Source: Scatosoma sp045650185 (GTDB lineage: Bacteria; Bacillota; Clostridia; Christensenellales; Borkfalkiaceae). Taken from it: a stretch of 64,000 bases of DNA. Numbering within the stretch: the stretch's first letter is position 1; each line of letters opens with the position of its first letter. The notes beneath the pieces were generated by a model. The model made no database searches. It saw nothing but the letters and a program-made list of their open reading frames with translations, and was not told where the DNA came from. The DNA lies in assembly GCA_045650185.1 (NCBI GenBank), contig JAZRQY010000015.1, positions 1-64,000 of the forward strand. Reading direction: 5' to 3'. Made by a program: the position numbers and the translations under genes. This document shows positions 32,938 through 41,933 of the stretch, piece after piece.

Positions 32938-34953
32938 ATGTCTGAAAACAACGAAACGATGAATGGCGTAGAGGAAGTAAAGAAAGAGTTAGAGGTTGTC
33001 GAAACGGCAACGGAAACGACGGAAACGCCTGTGGAAAGAGAGCGCGTCGAAGGGGAATACGGCGCGGAGCAAATTCAGGTTTTGGACGGCTTGGAACATA
33101 TTCGTAAGCGTCCCGGTATGTATATTTCGTCCACCGACGCAAAGGGTTTACACCACCTCGTACACGAGGTCGTAGACAACTCGATTGACGAGGCGTTGGC
33201 TGGTTACTGTACCCATATCGAAGTTATTTTGAATCCGGACGGCAGCTGTACCGTACAGGACAACGGCCGTGGTATTCCTACGGGGATTCACCCCAAGGAA
33301 GGAATTTCGACCTTGGAAGTCGTATTCACGAAGGTGAACGCAGGCGGTAAGTTTGGTGGCGATTCCGGTTATAAGGTATCCTCAGGCTTGCACGGCGTAG
33401 GTGTCAAGGCGGTAAACGCGCTTTCCGAATGGTTGGAGGCAGAGGTACACCAAAACGGCGAAATCTATCGTCAGGTATACCATCGTGGCGCGCCTGAAAA
33501 GAGCGTGGAAGTGGTTGGTACTTCCGAGCTGACGGGTACGAAGGTTACCTTCCTTCCTGACAAGGAAATCTTCGAAACCACCCTCTTTGAATACGATAAG
33601 TTGAAGGGCAGACTGCGTGAGCTTGCTTACCTCAACAAGGGCTTGCGTATCACCTTGGAAGACACCCGTGAAGGGCAGGAAAAGAAGGATTCCTTCTGCT
33701 ATGAGGGCGGTATCCGTTCGTTCGTAGAGGAGCTGAATAAAAACCGCGAAGAGGTGCTGTTCCCTAGCGCACTGTACTTCGAGGAAAAGCAAGACGACAC
33801 CGTTTGCGAAGTCGCTCTGCAGTACAACGACAGCTATAACGAAGTCATTTACAGCTACGCCAACAACGTCAACACGATTGACGGCGGTACGCACGTAGAG
33901 GGCTTGAAGCTGGCGCTGACCAAGGTCATCAACAACGTCGGCAGAAAGCTGAACATCTTGAAGGAAAACGACAAGCTTTCGGGCGAAGACGTGCGTGAGG
34001 GTATCACGGCGGTTGTATCGGTTAAGCTCGTCAACGCGCAGTTCGAATCGCAGACGAAGGACAAGCTGAACAACAGCTTTATCCGTCAGTTCGTCAACGA
34101 ATGCGTTTCCGATAGATTGGCAACCTTCTTGGAAGAAAACCCGACGTCGGCAAAGGAGCTCGTGCTCCGTTGTATCACGGCGCAGAAGGCGCGTGATGCG
34201 GCAAGAAACGCAAGAGAACTCACGAGAAGAAAGGGCGTTTTGGGCTCTTCCACGTTGCCCGGTAAGCTGGCGGATTGTTCGGACAAGCGTAGCGAACTTT
34301 GCGAAATCTATATCGTCGAGGGTGACTCGGCAGGCGGTACGGCAAAGACGGGGCGCGACAGACGTTTCCAGGCGATCTTGCCCCTTCGTGGTAAAATCCT
34401 CAACGTAGAAAAGGTACGCCTCAACCGTGTACTGGAAAACGAGGAAATCAAGAACATGATCACCGCTTTCGGTTGCGGTATCTTGGAGGACTTTGACGAG
34501 AGTAAACTCCGTTACGACAGAATCATCTCCATGACCGATGCCGACGTCGACGGCGCGCACATTCGTATTTTGCTCTACACCTTCCTGTTCCGCTATATGC
34601 GTCCCCTTATCGAGCATGGACACGTCTATGCGGCAAAACCCCCTCTCTACAAAGCGACCAGCAAGAACGGCAAGCAGGTTGATTACCTCTATTCCGAAGA
34701 AGAAAAGCTGGCTTACGAGGCGGTGGCAACGACGAAGGTAGAATATCAGCGCTACAAAGGTTTGGGCGAAATGAACGCCGAACAGCTGTGGGAAACGACG
34801 ATGAACCCTGAAACGAGAACGCTGGTGCGCGTAACCATGCAGGATGCGGCAGAGGCAGACCAGATGTTCACGATGCTGATGGGTGAAAACCCTGAACTGC
34901 GTCGTAAGTTTATCGAAGAGAACGCTTCCCTCGTAACCGACTTAGACGTCTAA
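32938..34953 (+). CDS. gyrB: DNA gyrase subunit B
   Basis: ATG 32938 (SD AGGAG) is preferred; the frame opens earlier at 32875. The 671-aa ATPase subunit has GHKL motifs (DGLEHIRKRPGMY, VVDNSIDEA, NGRGIPTGIHP, GLHGVG), the TOPRIM motifs EGDSAGG and DADVDGAHI, and the C-terminal RYKGLGEMN. It has an acidic, Thr/Glu-rich N-terminal extension of ~40 residues. A TATAAT at 32865-32870 is the likely -10 box. gyrA follows after a 175-bp structured spacer. Confidence 0.97.
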   Translation: MSENNETMNGVEEVKKELEVVETATETTETPVERERVEGEYGAEQIQVLDGLEHIRKRPGMYISSTDAKGLHHLVHEVVDNSIDEALAGYCTHIEVILNPDGSCTVQDNGRGIPTGIHPKEGISTLEVVFTKVNAGGKFGGDSGYKVSSGLHGVGVKAVNALSEWLEAEVHQNGEIYRQVYHRGAPEKSVEVVGTSELTGTKVTFLPDKEIFETTLFEYDKLKGRLRELAYLNKGLRITLEDTREGQEKKDSFCYEGGIRSFVEELNKNREEVLFPSALYFEEKQDDTVCEVALQYNDSYNEVIYSYANNVNTIDGGTHVEGLKLALTKVINNVGRKLNILKENDKLSGEDVREGITAVVSVKLVNAQFESQTKDKLNNSFIRQFVNECVSDRLATFLEENPTSAKELVLRCITAQKARDAARNARELTRRKGVLGSSTLPGKLADCSDKRSELCEIYIVEGDSAGGTAKTGRDRRFQAILPLRGKILNVEKVRLNRVLENEEIKNMITAFGCGILEDFDESKLRYDRIISMTDADVDGAHIRILLYTFLFRYMRPLIEHGHVYAAKPPLYKATSKNGKQVDYLYSEEEKLAYEAVATTKVEYQRYKGLGEMNAEQLWETTMNPETRTLVRVTMQDAAEADQMFTMLMGENPELRRKFIEENASLVTDLDV

Positions 34954-34992
34954 ACGGCGTATATGCGTCGCAATACTTCGTCGAACTTGCGT

Positions 34993-35035
34993 TTTTCCTC
35001 GCTCGTGTACGCCTATGTACACTCCCGTCGGAAAA
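34993..35035. repeat. Structured intergenic hairpin between gyrB and gyrA
   Basis: TTTTCC (34993-34998), 6-nt internal loop, GTGTAC (35005-35010), 6-nt loop, GTACAC (35017-35022), 7-nt internal loop, GGAAAA (35030-35035). The core resembles the hairpin at 21135-21173. The rest of the 34954-35128 spacer holds no ORF or clear promoter. Confidence 0.5.
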
Positions 35036-35128
35036 GCCGCGTTCTTCTTGTCTTGCTCGCATCTCCACCGTTTACTGTTACAAAGCAATTGATACTGATT
35101 AAGGATAATTTGATAAGGATATAGAAAA

Positions 35129-37684
35129 ATGGCTAAAAAAGAAACCAGTCCTGAATTGACCGAAGAATTTAAACAAAAACTTGCGATGACCAAAATGCTG
35201 GACATGGAAGTGGACGAGGAATTAAAGCGTTCCTTCCTTGCCTATGCAATGGCGGTAAACAAATCGCGTGCAATCCCTGACGTTCGCGACGGCTTGAAAC
35301 CCGTTCACAGAAGAATTCTGTACGCGATGCACGAAATGGGCTTATACAACGACAAGGCGTACAAGAAGTGCGCCCGTATCGTCGGTGACTGTATGGGTAA
35401 GTATCACCCTCACGGCGACAGCTCGGTATACGATGCGCTCGTGCGTTTGGCGCAGGATTTCACCATCAACGTACCCTTGGTAGACGGCCAGGGTAACTTT
35501 GGTTCGGTGGACGGCGACGGTGCGGCGGCAATGCGTTATACGGAGGCAAAGCTGACGAAGGTTGCGGCGGAAATGTTGCGTGATTTGGACAAGGAAACGG
35601 TAGACTTCCTGCCCAACTTCGACGGCAGCGAAGAAGAGCCTACGGTGCTCCCTGCAAGATACCCCAACTTGCTTGTCAACGGCGCGGACGGTATCGCGGT
35701 AGGTATGGCGACGAACATTCCTCCCCATAACCTTGCCGAGGTTATCGACGGCACGATTGCGATGATTGACAACCCTGAAATCACCATCGAGGAATTGATG
35801 GAATATATCCCTGCCCCCGACTATCCTACGGGCGGCATCATTATGGGCAGAAGCGGCATTAAAAACGCGTACAGAACGGGCCAAGGCAACCTCATTATTC
35901 GCTCTAAGTGCGAAATCGAGGAATACGGCACAGGCGGCAACACGCGCAGCCGTATCATCGTCCACGAAATCCCGTATCAAGTAAACAAAGCGAACCTGAT
36001 TAAGACGATTGCAGACATGGTAGGGGATAAGCGTATCGAAGGCATCTCCGATATTCGCGACGAATCGGACAAGGACGGTATGCGTATCGTCATCGAGGTC
36101 AAGAAGGATGCGAACGCGCAGGTCGTTTTGAACACTCTGTACAAAAAGACGAAGCTGCAAATCTCCGACGGTATCATCCTGCTTGCGCTGGTCGAAAACG
36201 GCACCGAGCCGAAGACCTTGAACTTGCAGGAAATTCTCTTCCATTATCTGAACCATCAAAAGGAAGTCATCACCAGAAGAACGAAATACGACCTTGCAAA
36301 GACGGAAAAGCAGGCGCATATTTTGGAAGGCTTGGTGCTGGCGCTTGCCAACGTAGACGAAGTCATTCGTATCATCAAGGCTTCTGCAGACAAGAAAGCG
36401 GCGGTGGACGGCTTGACGGCGGCGTTCGTTCTCGACGAGGAACAGGCGAACGCAATCCTCGAAATGCGCTTGCAGAGATTGACCTCGCTGGAAGTAGAAA
36501 AATTGAAGGACGAGCTGAACGGCTTGCTGATCCGCATTGCAGACCTTAAGGATATCCTTGCGAACGAGAGCCGTGTGCTTGCCATCATTCGTGACGACTT
36601 GACGGAAATCAAGACTCGTTATCCTTCCCCTAGAAAGACGGAAATCTCCCTCGACTATGGTTCGATTGACGACGAGGATTTGATTGATAGAGAAGACGTC
36701 GTTATCTCCCTCACCCATTCGGGCTATATCAAGCGTTTGCCCGTTGCTGAATACAAGGCGCAGGGCAGAGGCGGCGTAGGTCTTACGGCGCATAAACCGA
36801 AGGACGAGGACTATGTGGAAAAGATGTTCGTAGCTTGCACGCACGACCCGATTCTGCTCTTCTCCTCGAAGGGTAAGGTGTACTCTGTAAAGGGCTACGA
36901 AATCCCCGAGGCGAACAGAAACGCAAGGGGCAGAGCGGTCGTAAATATCGTACAGCTTGACCAAGGCGAGAAGATTCAGACGGTATTGCCCGTAACCGAA
37001 AACGGCGAAGGGTATCTTATCATGGCGACGAGAAACGGCCTTATTAAGAAGACCTCGACGGCAGAGTTTGCTCGTATCCCTAAAAATGGTAAGATTGCAA
37101 TCAACCTCTTGGAGGAAGACAGCTTGATCTCCGTACAGTTCGCAACCGGCGAAGACGAGATTTTGGTCGCTTCCAGAAAGGGTAAGTGCATCCACTTCTC
37201 CGAAAAGGACGTTCGTCCTACGGGCAGAGGCACGCAGGGTGTGCGCGCGCTTGACTTAAACGACGACGATTACCTTGTCGATATGCTCGTTGTTGATAAG
37301 ACGAAGGATATCTTCACGCTGACGGCGCAGGGCTTTGGTAAGCGTTCCTCGATTGAGGACTACCGCCTGCAGAACCGTGGCGGTAAGGGTATCAAGGCTG
37401 GCTTGTTCTCTGATAAGACGGGCGACCTTGTCAACATGAAGCAGGTTTCCGACGAAGACGATATTATGATTATCACGACGGCAGGCACGATCATCCGTAT
37501 GCACGCAGACACAATCAGCTGTATCGGTCGTTCGACGCGCGGCGTGAAGGTTATGAACGTCAAGAGCGGCGAAGTAGCTACCGTAGACGTCACCGAGCGC
37601 GACGACGAAGCCGAGGTAGCGGCTCCTGAAGAAACGGCGGCGGATCTTCCCCCCGAAGAAATTACGGCAACCGACGAAGAATAA
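35129..37684 (+). CDS. gyrA: DNA gyrase subunit A
   Basis: The 851-aa protein has the breakage-reunion domain (AIPDVRDGLKPVHRRIL near residue 50, HPHGDSSVYDALVR, catalytic Tyr in AAMRYTEAKL at about 136), the coiled-coil, and a six-bladed C-terminal beta-pinwheel. The QRDR serine (GDSS) is wild type for quinolone susceptibility. The GyrA box position (about 544-550) reads QGRGGVG, departing from the QRRGGKG consensus needed for DNA wrapping; a second pinwheel motif is NRGGKG. Adjacent gyrB and presence of the pinwheel favour GyrA over ParC. The C terminus is acidic. Confidence 0.95.
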   Translation: MAKKETSPELTEEFKQKLAMTKMLDMEVDEELKRSFLAYAMAVNKSRAIPDVRDGLKPVHRRILYAMHEMGLYNDKAYKKCARIVGDCMGKYHPHGDSSVYDALVRLAQDFTINVPLVDGQGNFGSVDGDGAAAMRYTEAKLTKVAAEMLRDLDKETVDFLPNFDGSEEEPTVLPARYPNLLVNGADGIAVGMATNIPPHNLAEVIDGTIAMIDNPEITIEELMEYIPAPDYPTGGIIMGRSGIKNAYRTGQGNLIIRSKCEIEEYGTGGNTRSRIIVHEIPYQVNKANLIKTIADMVGDKRIEGISDIRDESDKDGMRIVIEVKKDANAQVVLNTLYKKTKLQISDGIILLALVENGTEPKTLNLQEILFHYLNHQKEVITRRTKYDLAKTEKQAHILEGLVLALANVDEVIRIIKASADKKAAVDGLTAAFVLDEEQANAILEMRLQRLTSLEVEKLKDELNGLLIRIADLKDILANESRVLAIIRDDLTEIKTRYPSPRKTEISLDYGSIDDEDLIDREDVVISLTHSGYIKRLPVAEYKAQGRGGVGLTAHKPKDEDYVEKMFVACTHDPILLFSSKGKVYSVKGYEIPEANRNARGRAVVNIVQLDQGEKIQTVLPVTENGEGYLIMATRNGLIKKTSTAEFARIPKNGKIAINLLEEDSLISVQFATGEDEILVASRKGKCIHFSEKDVRPTGRGTQGVRALDLNDDDYLVDMLVVDKTKDIFTLTAQGFGKRSSIEDYRLQNRGGKGIKAGLFSDKTGDLVNMKQVSDEDDIMIITTAGTIIRMHADTISCIGRSTRGVKVMNVKSGEVATVDVTERDDEAEVAAPEETAADLPPEEITATDEE

Positions 37685-37695
37685 GTAAGTAAAAA

Positions 37696-37724
37696 AACCT
37701 TTGGATTTTCTCCAAAGGTTTTTT
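37696..37724 (+). terminator. Terminator of gyrBA
   Basis: AACCTTTGGA / TCCAAAGGTT stem (37696-37705 with 37711-37720), then TTTT. Confidence 0.88.
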
Positions 37725-37735
37725 CTTTTATCTTC

Positions 37736-37764
37736 TTGCAAAAAAGGTAAAACTATGCTATAAT
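37736..37764 (+). promoter_or_regulatory. Sigma-A promoter of the second SDR gene
   Basis: TTGCAA (37736-37741), 17-bp spacer, TATAAT (37759-37764). Confidence 0.8.
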
Positions 37765-37797
37765 CAAGATAATAAATGGAAAAAGTGAGGGGCAGGT

Positions 37798-38574
37798 ATG
37801 AAAATAACCTTAATTACGGGCGCGACAGGCGGACTTGGCAAAGCGTTTGCAAAGCTGTACGCAAAGGACGGGAATAATTTATTGCTTTCGGGTACGAATG
37901 CGGAAAAGCTTGCGGCGATGCAAGCGGAATTGAAGGCGGAATTTCCTGATATTACGGTGGACATTTATCAGGCGAATTTGACGGATAGGGCGGCTTGTAA
38001 AGCTCTGTACGCGTACGCGCAGGAAAAGGGCTACTTCGTCAACAACCTCGTGAACAACGCAGGGTTTGGCGATTGCAACGATTTTAAGGATATGGACGTG
38101 GATACCCAGCTGAATATGCTGGACGTGAACTGCGCCGCGCTCTTATATTTCACCCGAGTCTTCTTGACGGATATGCTTAAAAACGACGAGGGGCGCATTA
38201 TCAACGTCAGCTCAATGGCGGCGTTTATGCCCTCCCCTTACATGAGTACCTATCATGCCTCCAAGGCGTACGTGTTGTACCTCGGCGAAGCGATTGCGCA
38301 CGAGATTCGCAAGACGAAGGTGCAGATTTTGACCCTCTGTCCCGGGCCGTTTGATTCGGGCTTTGTCGGTACGGCTGGCAACGACTATACCTTCGAAAAG
38401 ATTAAACCCATCCCTGCTGAAAAAGTGGCAGAATACGGCTACAAGCAGTCGAAAAAAGGAAAGCGCGTAGCGGTGGTTGGCTTTGGGAATAAAATCACCA
38501 CCTTCCTGCCTCGGTTGTTCTCTCGTAAGTTCGTGACCACCATCGCGGCGAGCACGGCAAAGAAAAACGGTTAA
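37798..38574 (+). CDS. Short-chain dehydrogenase of the YqjQ/DltE-like group
   Basis: The 258-aa SDR has TGATGGLG (residues 7-14), NNAGFGD, the catalytic SSMAAF and YHASKAY. The basic C terminus with ITTFLPRLFSRKF resembles SDRs of the DltE/YqjQ type. Substrate unknown. SD GAGGGG lies ahead of the ATG. It is flanked by its own promoter and terminator. Confidence 0.88.
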   Translation: MKITLITGATGGLGKAFAKLYAKDGNNLLLSGTNAEKLAAMQAELKAEFPDITVDIYQANLTDRAACKALYAYAQEKGYFVNNLVNNAGFGDCNDFKDMDVDTQLNMLDVNCAALLYFTRVFLTDMLKNDEGRIINVSSMAAFMPSPYMSTYHASKAYVLYLGEAIAHEIRKTKVQILTLCPGPFDSGFVGTAGNDYTFEKIKPIPAEKVAEYGYKQSKKGKRVAVVGFGNKITTFLPRLFSRKFVTTIAASTAKKNG

Positions 38575-38583
38575 ATAAAATAG

Positions 38584-38613
38584 AAAAAGCTTGGCAAAAC
38601 GCCAAGCTTTTTC
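38584..38613 (+). terminator. Terminator of the second SDR gene
   Basis: AAAAAGCTTGGC / GCCAAGCTTTTT perfect 12-bp stem. Confidence 0.9.
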
Positions 38614-38632
38614 TTTATAAGAATAGGTTAAT

Positions 38633-39073
38633 CCGCAGGATTAAAATATATGCCTGCGCCGACGCTTGGCATGTAAGTTAGTCTTGCGCCGACGGCGTGC
38701 TTGGATTATCCATATCCCCCTTTGTCCGTTGCTAAGGCAACGTCCCTTGCCTAAAAAAACACCCCTTTAGAATTATGCAAGCATCTTCCGCAGGGGTATT
38801 ATTTTTTATGCTTGTCTTGCTATGCAAGACAGGGGGATGCCGCAGGATTAAAATATATGCCTGCGCTGACGCTTGGCATGTAAGTTAGTCTCGCGCCGAC
38901 GGCGTGCTTGGATAAACCATATCCCCCTCTGTCCGTTGCTAAGGCAACGTCCCTTGCCTAAAAAAACACCCCTTTAGAATTATGCAAGCATCTTCCGCAG
39001 GGGTGTTATTTTTTATGCTTGTCTTGCATAGCAAGACAGGGGGATATGTTTAATCCGCAGGATTAAACATATC
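38633..39073. repeat. Tandem 207-bp intergenic repeat with terminal palindrome
   Basis: Unit 1 starts at 38633 and unit 2 at 38840 (both beginning CCGCAGGATTAAAATATATG); a third partial copy starts at 39055. The units differ at only about ten positions. Each contains a GC-rich segment, a CCGTTGC..GGCAACG inverted repeat, a hairpin AACACCCCT...AGGGGTGTT with T-runs on both strands, and a hairpin GTCTTGC-3 nt-GCAAGAC. The 3-nt loop is TAT in unit 1 and ATA in unit 2, as if that hairpin had flipped. The region ends with a 31-bp palindrome (14-bp arms GATATGTTTAATCC) at about 39043-39073. Confidence 0.85.
38961..39014 (-). terminator. Terminator of the P-type ATPase gene inside repeat unit 2
   Basis: On the minus strand the stem AACACCCCT / AGGGGTGTT is followed by TTTTTTTAGG; it is the first hairpin with a T-run after the ATPase stop. 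The same structure has a T-run on the plus strand. Confidence 0.65.
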
Positions 39074-41722
39074 AAAAAACCGTATCAAACCGCCGGACAT
39101 CGGCAATGCCGCTTGGATAATGATAATCAATAAGAGATACTGCGGCAGGTTGAAGATGACTTTTGACCAACCCTCGAAGATGAACTCTGCGAAGAACGGA
39201 ACGCTGATGGCGAGAATACACAAGCCAAGCGATGCCACGTACAATACCGTTCTCCAAACGTTAAACGGCTGACAAATTCTGAACAACATTACAAGACCCG
39301 TGCAGGTCAAAACCAGCATCATAATTGCATCGTACGTCAGCTTTGCAATACGGATTGTTTCCTCGGATTCAGTATTGACAAATCCAAAGTGTGTTGCCAA
39401 ATCGGGGATTTGGCTGATGACGAATACTGAGAAGATACACAGCCCCATCGTTAGTGCGCCGGGCAAGGCTCGGCTGATGACGAACGGGATAAACTTGCCT
39501 TTGACTCGTTCTGTGTTCGGTTGCAAGGACAATGCCAAGGACGGCACGGCGCTGACGAACATTTCATACAGCATCATGTTGCTCGGCTTGAAGAAGTACT
39601 GCGTCTTAACCAAAATACAAGTAAACGCAAGCAGAGCCGTCAACAGCGTTTTCATAATGTACAGAGCAGCGGAATCCTTAATGTTATTGATAACCCGTCT
39701 GCCCTCGTAGACGATTTGGGGCATTGACCCAAAGTTGTTGTCTTGTAATACAAGGTTGGAAACGTTCTTTGCCGCTTCGCTGCCCGAGGCAACGGAGATT
39801 GCGCAGTCGGCATCCTTCATAGCGAGGATATCGTTGACGCCGTCGCCCGTCATGGCAACGGTATTGCCCGCCTTTTTGATGGCGCGGATGAGGATTGCCT
39901 TTTGTTCGGGGGTAACGCGTCCAAAGACTGTGTATTCGTTGGCGGCGTTTTCCACTTCGATTTCCGACAAGCCCTCTAAGGAGATGAACTGCGCGGCGTT
40001 GCGAATGCCTGCTCGGCGAGCGACCTCTGCAACGGTCACGGGGTTATCACCCGAAATTACCTTGACGGCAACGTCGTTTTCCTTAAACCATTTAATCGTT
40101 TCAATGGCGTCGGGACGGATGTTGTCTGCTAAGGTAATCAAGCATACCGCGCGCAGGGAGTGAGGAAGCTTGTCGCCCACGATGGTTGACGGCGAATGCG
40201 CCAGAGCCATAACACGCAAGCCCATTTGCGCGTATTGTTTTACCAGCTTTACAACCTTTGCAGGCATCGGCTTTAACACGAACTCAGGCGCGCCGAGTAC
40301 GAACGTGCCGTGCTCACCAAAGGTGACTGCGGACAGTTTTCTCTGAGAAGAGAAGGGTACTCTTGCGGTGGAGCTCATCGCGTTGGAATGTCCAAATCGT
40401 TCGTACAGAGCAATTGAGGTCTGGTTATTATCGTCCAGCGATGCCAAAATCGAACCTAAAATCTCGTCCAGCGAAAAAGAAGTGGGATTATTGAGAAGAA
40501 TACAATCGCTCACCTTCATTCTGCCGTCGGTGATCGTACCCGTCTTATCGAGGCAAAGCACGTTGACGCGCGCCAGCATTTCCAAGGAGTACATATCCTG
40601 TACGAGGGTGTTGTACTTCGTCAAACGAATCATACCGAGGGACATTGCCACGGTAGTCAACAGCAACAGCCCTGAAGGGATCATACCAAGGACGACGGCG
40701 GCGGTGTTTTGTACGACCTCGCTCATGCCCGTGCTGGGTTCACCCTCAAACAACATTTTAAAGAAGCCGCCGTTTGCGGCGATGTGGTCAATCGTTTCCG
40801 CCCAAGCATATCCCAAACCGTAGTGCGCCGCGTAGTTATTGAAGAACATCAATACGGCGATGATGGGAATGGTGAAACCAATGACCTTAATGAACGTCGT
40901 AATCGAGTTCATAATTTCCGACTTCGGACGTTTGTAAGCCTTTGCCTTAGAGGTCAGCTTGCTGATATAGGTATCTTCGCTAACCTTATCTACGCGTACG
41001 ATAATTTTTCCGCTTGCGACGAAAGAGCCTGCAAATAAGCTTGCGCCGACATCCTTTTTGATGGGTACGGATTCACCGGTGAGCAGGGCTTCGTTCAGTT
41101 CTGCCTGCCCCTCGACGGCGATACAGTCGCAGGGGACTTGCTGTCCTGCGGTAAGGACAAGGATATCGTCAATAACGATTTCGTTGACGCCAACCTCTAC
41201 TAGCTGTCCGCCGCGTATGACGTTGGCGGTAGAAGAGGTAAGTACGGTCAGCCTATCAATCTTTACCTTTGCGCGAATTTCTTGGAAGATACCCCAGAAG
41301 ATGTTTGCGGCAAAGATGATCACGAACATGTACTGACTAATCGGGGCGCGCGCCAGCATCAAGAAGAGGGCGGCAATTAATCCGAGCAGGTTGAAGAACG
41401 TAAAAATATTGCCGATAAAAATACTGCGATAAGTCTTCGAATACTTCTTTGCTGACTTGTTATGTAAGCCGTCGGCAAGCCGTTTTTCTACCTGATCGCT
41501 CGTCAAACCTACGTTCGGAGCAGGGGAATACCGTTCGTATTCTTTCTTATGCTCCTTTTTCGCCTTACCAGTCGGCAAAGCGGTATCTTTTTCGCCGCTC
41601 ACGGGAACGGGCGTTTCGATATTCGAGGGTTTCGACGTCGATTTTGTCGATCTCGGTTTTTTAGGTTTTTGTTCGGTGGAAATAACTGTTTCCATTTCGT
41701 CCGTCCGTGTTTTTTTAGCCAA
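39050..41722 (-). CDS. P-type cation-translocating ATPase, CtpE-like
   Basis: The start is a TTG at 41722, with GGGGGAGGT ideally spaced upstream; the frame also opens at 41743 but that codon lies before the SD. The 890-aa protein has a Lys/Ser-rich N-terminal tail (~80 aa), LTGES actuator loop, phosphorylation site DKTGT, nucleotide-binding region, and TGDGVND hinge, with about ten TM segments. The M4 motif is IPSGL where Ca2+ pumps have IPEGL. Closest resemblance is to CtpE-type ATPases, reported as Ca2+ transporters in mycobacteria; the ion here is uncertain. The last residues FNPAD are encoded within the repeat palindrome. Confidence 0.88.
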   Translation of the reverse strand: MAKKTRTDEMETVISTEQKPKKPRSTKSTSKPSNIETPVPVSGEKDTALPTGKAKKEHKKEYERYSPAPNVGLTSDQVEKRLADGLHNKSAKKYSKTYRSIFIGNIFTFFNLLGLIAALFLMLARAPISQYMFVIIFAANIFWGIFQEIRAKVKIDRLTVLTSSTANVIRGGQLVEVGVNEIVIDDILVLTAGQQVPCDCIAVEGQAELNEALLTGESVPIKKDVGASLFAGSFVASGKIIVRVDKVSEDTYISKLTSKAKAYKRPKSEIMNSITTFIKVIGFTIPIIAVLMFFNNYAAHYGLGYAWAETIDHIAANGGFFKMLFEGEPSTGMSEVVQNTAAVVLGMIPSGLLLLTTVAMSLGMIRLTKYNTLVQDMYSLEMLARVNVLCLDKTGTITDGRMKVSDCILLNNPTSFSLDEILGSILASLDDNNQTSIALYERFGHSNAMSSTARVPFSSQRKLSAVTFGEHGTFVLGAPEFVLKPMPAKVVKLVKQYAQMGLRVMALAHSPSTIVGDKLPHSLRAVCLITLADNIRPDAIETIKWFKENDVAVKVISGDNPVTVAEVARRAGIRNAAQFISLEGLSEIEVENAANEYTVFGRVTPEQKAILIRAIKKAGNTVAMTGDGVNDILAMKDADCAISVASGSEAAKNVSNLVLQDNNFGSMPQIVYEGRRVINNIKDSAALYIMKTLLTALLAFTCILVKTQYFFKPSNMMLYEMFVSAVPSLALSLQPNTERVKGKFIPFVISRALPGALTMGLCIFSVFVISQIPDLATHFGFVNTESEETIRIAKLTYDAIMMLVLTCTGLVMLFRICQPFNVWRTVLYVASLGLCILAISVPFFAEFIFEGWSKVIFNLPQYLLLIIIIQAALPMSGGLIRFFDMFNPAD

Positions 41723-41787
41723 GGTAATACCTCCCCCTGCCAATAATCGGCGTGTTTTAAGAGTAATAGGTTTAAGTACTGTTATTT

Positions 41788-41804
41788 TATGGTATTATAC
41801 CATA
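41788..41804 (-). promoter_or_regulatory. Palindrome overlapping the -10 box of the P-type ATPase promoter
   Basis: TATGGTA-TTA-TACCATA, perfect 7-bp arms, includes the -10 hexamer. It is placed as a repressor site would be. Confidence 0.5.
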
Positions 41805-41822
41805 AATTCAGTCAAAAGACAA
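41794..41822 (-). promoter_or_regulatory. Sigma-A promoter of the P-type ATPase gene
   Basis: On the minus strand: TTGTCT (41822-41817), 17-bp spacer, TATAAT (41799-41794). Leader about 65 nt. Confidence 0.75.
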
Positions 41823-41871
41823 GTTTTTTACGAAAAATTTATGCAAATTGATGAGATATAGCAGTAAATCA

Positions 41872-41900
41872 TTGATTTTTTTGAAGGAAAGTTGTATAAT
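41872..41900 (+). promoter_or_regulatory. Sigma-A promoter of serS
   Basis: TTGATT (41872-41877), 17-bp spacer, TATAAT (41895-41900). The leader of ~30 nt excludes a T-box. Confidence 0.78.
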
Positions 41901-41933
41901 AAGGCGGAAATAACAAATTGAGGTAAGAATCGG

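Noticed and set aside
33382..34623. Minus-strand ORF of 413 codons
   Set aside because: Antisense shadow of gyrB.
35342..37195. Minus-strand ORF of 617 codons
   Set aside because: Antisense shadow of gyrA; composition is Arg/Val/Asp-rich as expected for a complement of a real gene.
38633..39073. CRISPR array
   Set aside because: Units are ~207 bp with no short spacer-repeat alternation; it is a tandem intergenic repeat.
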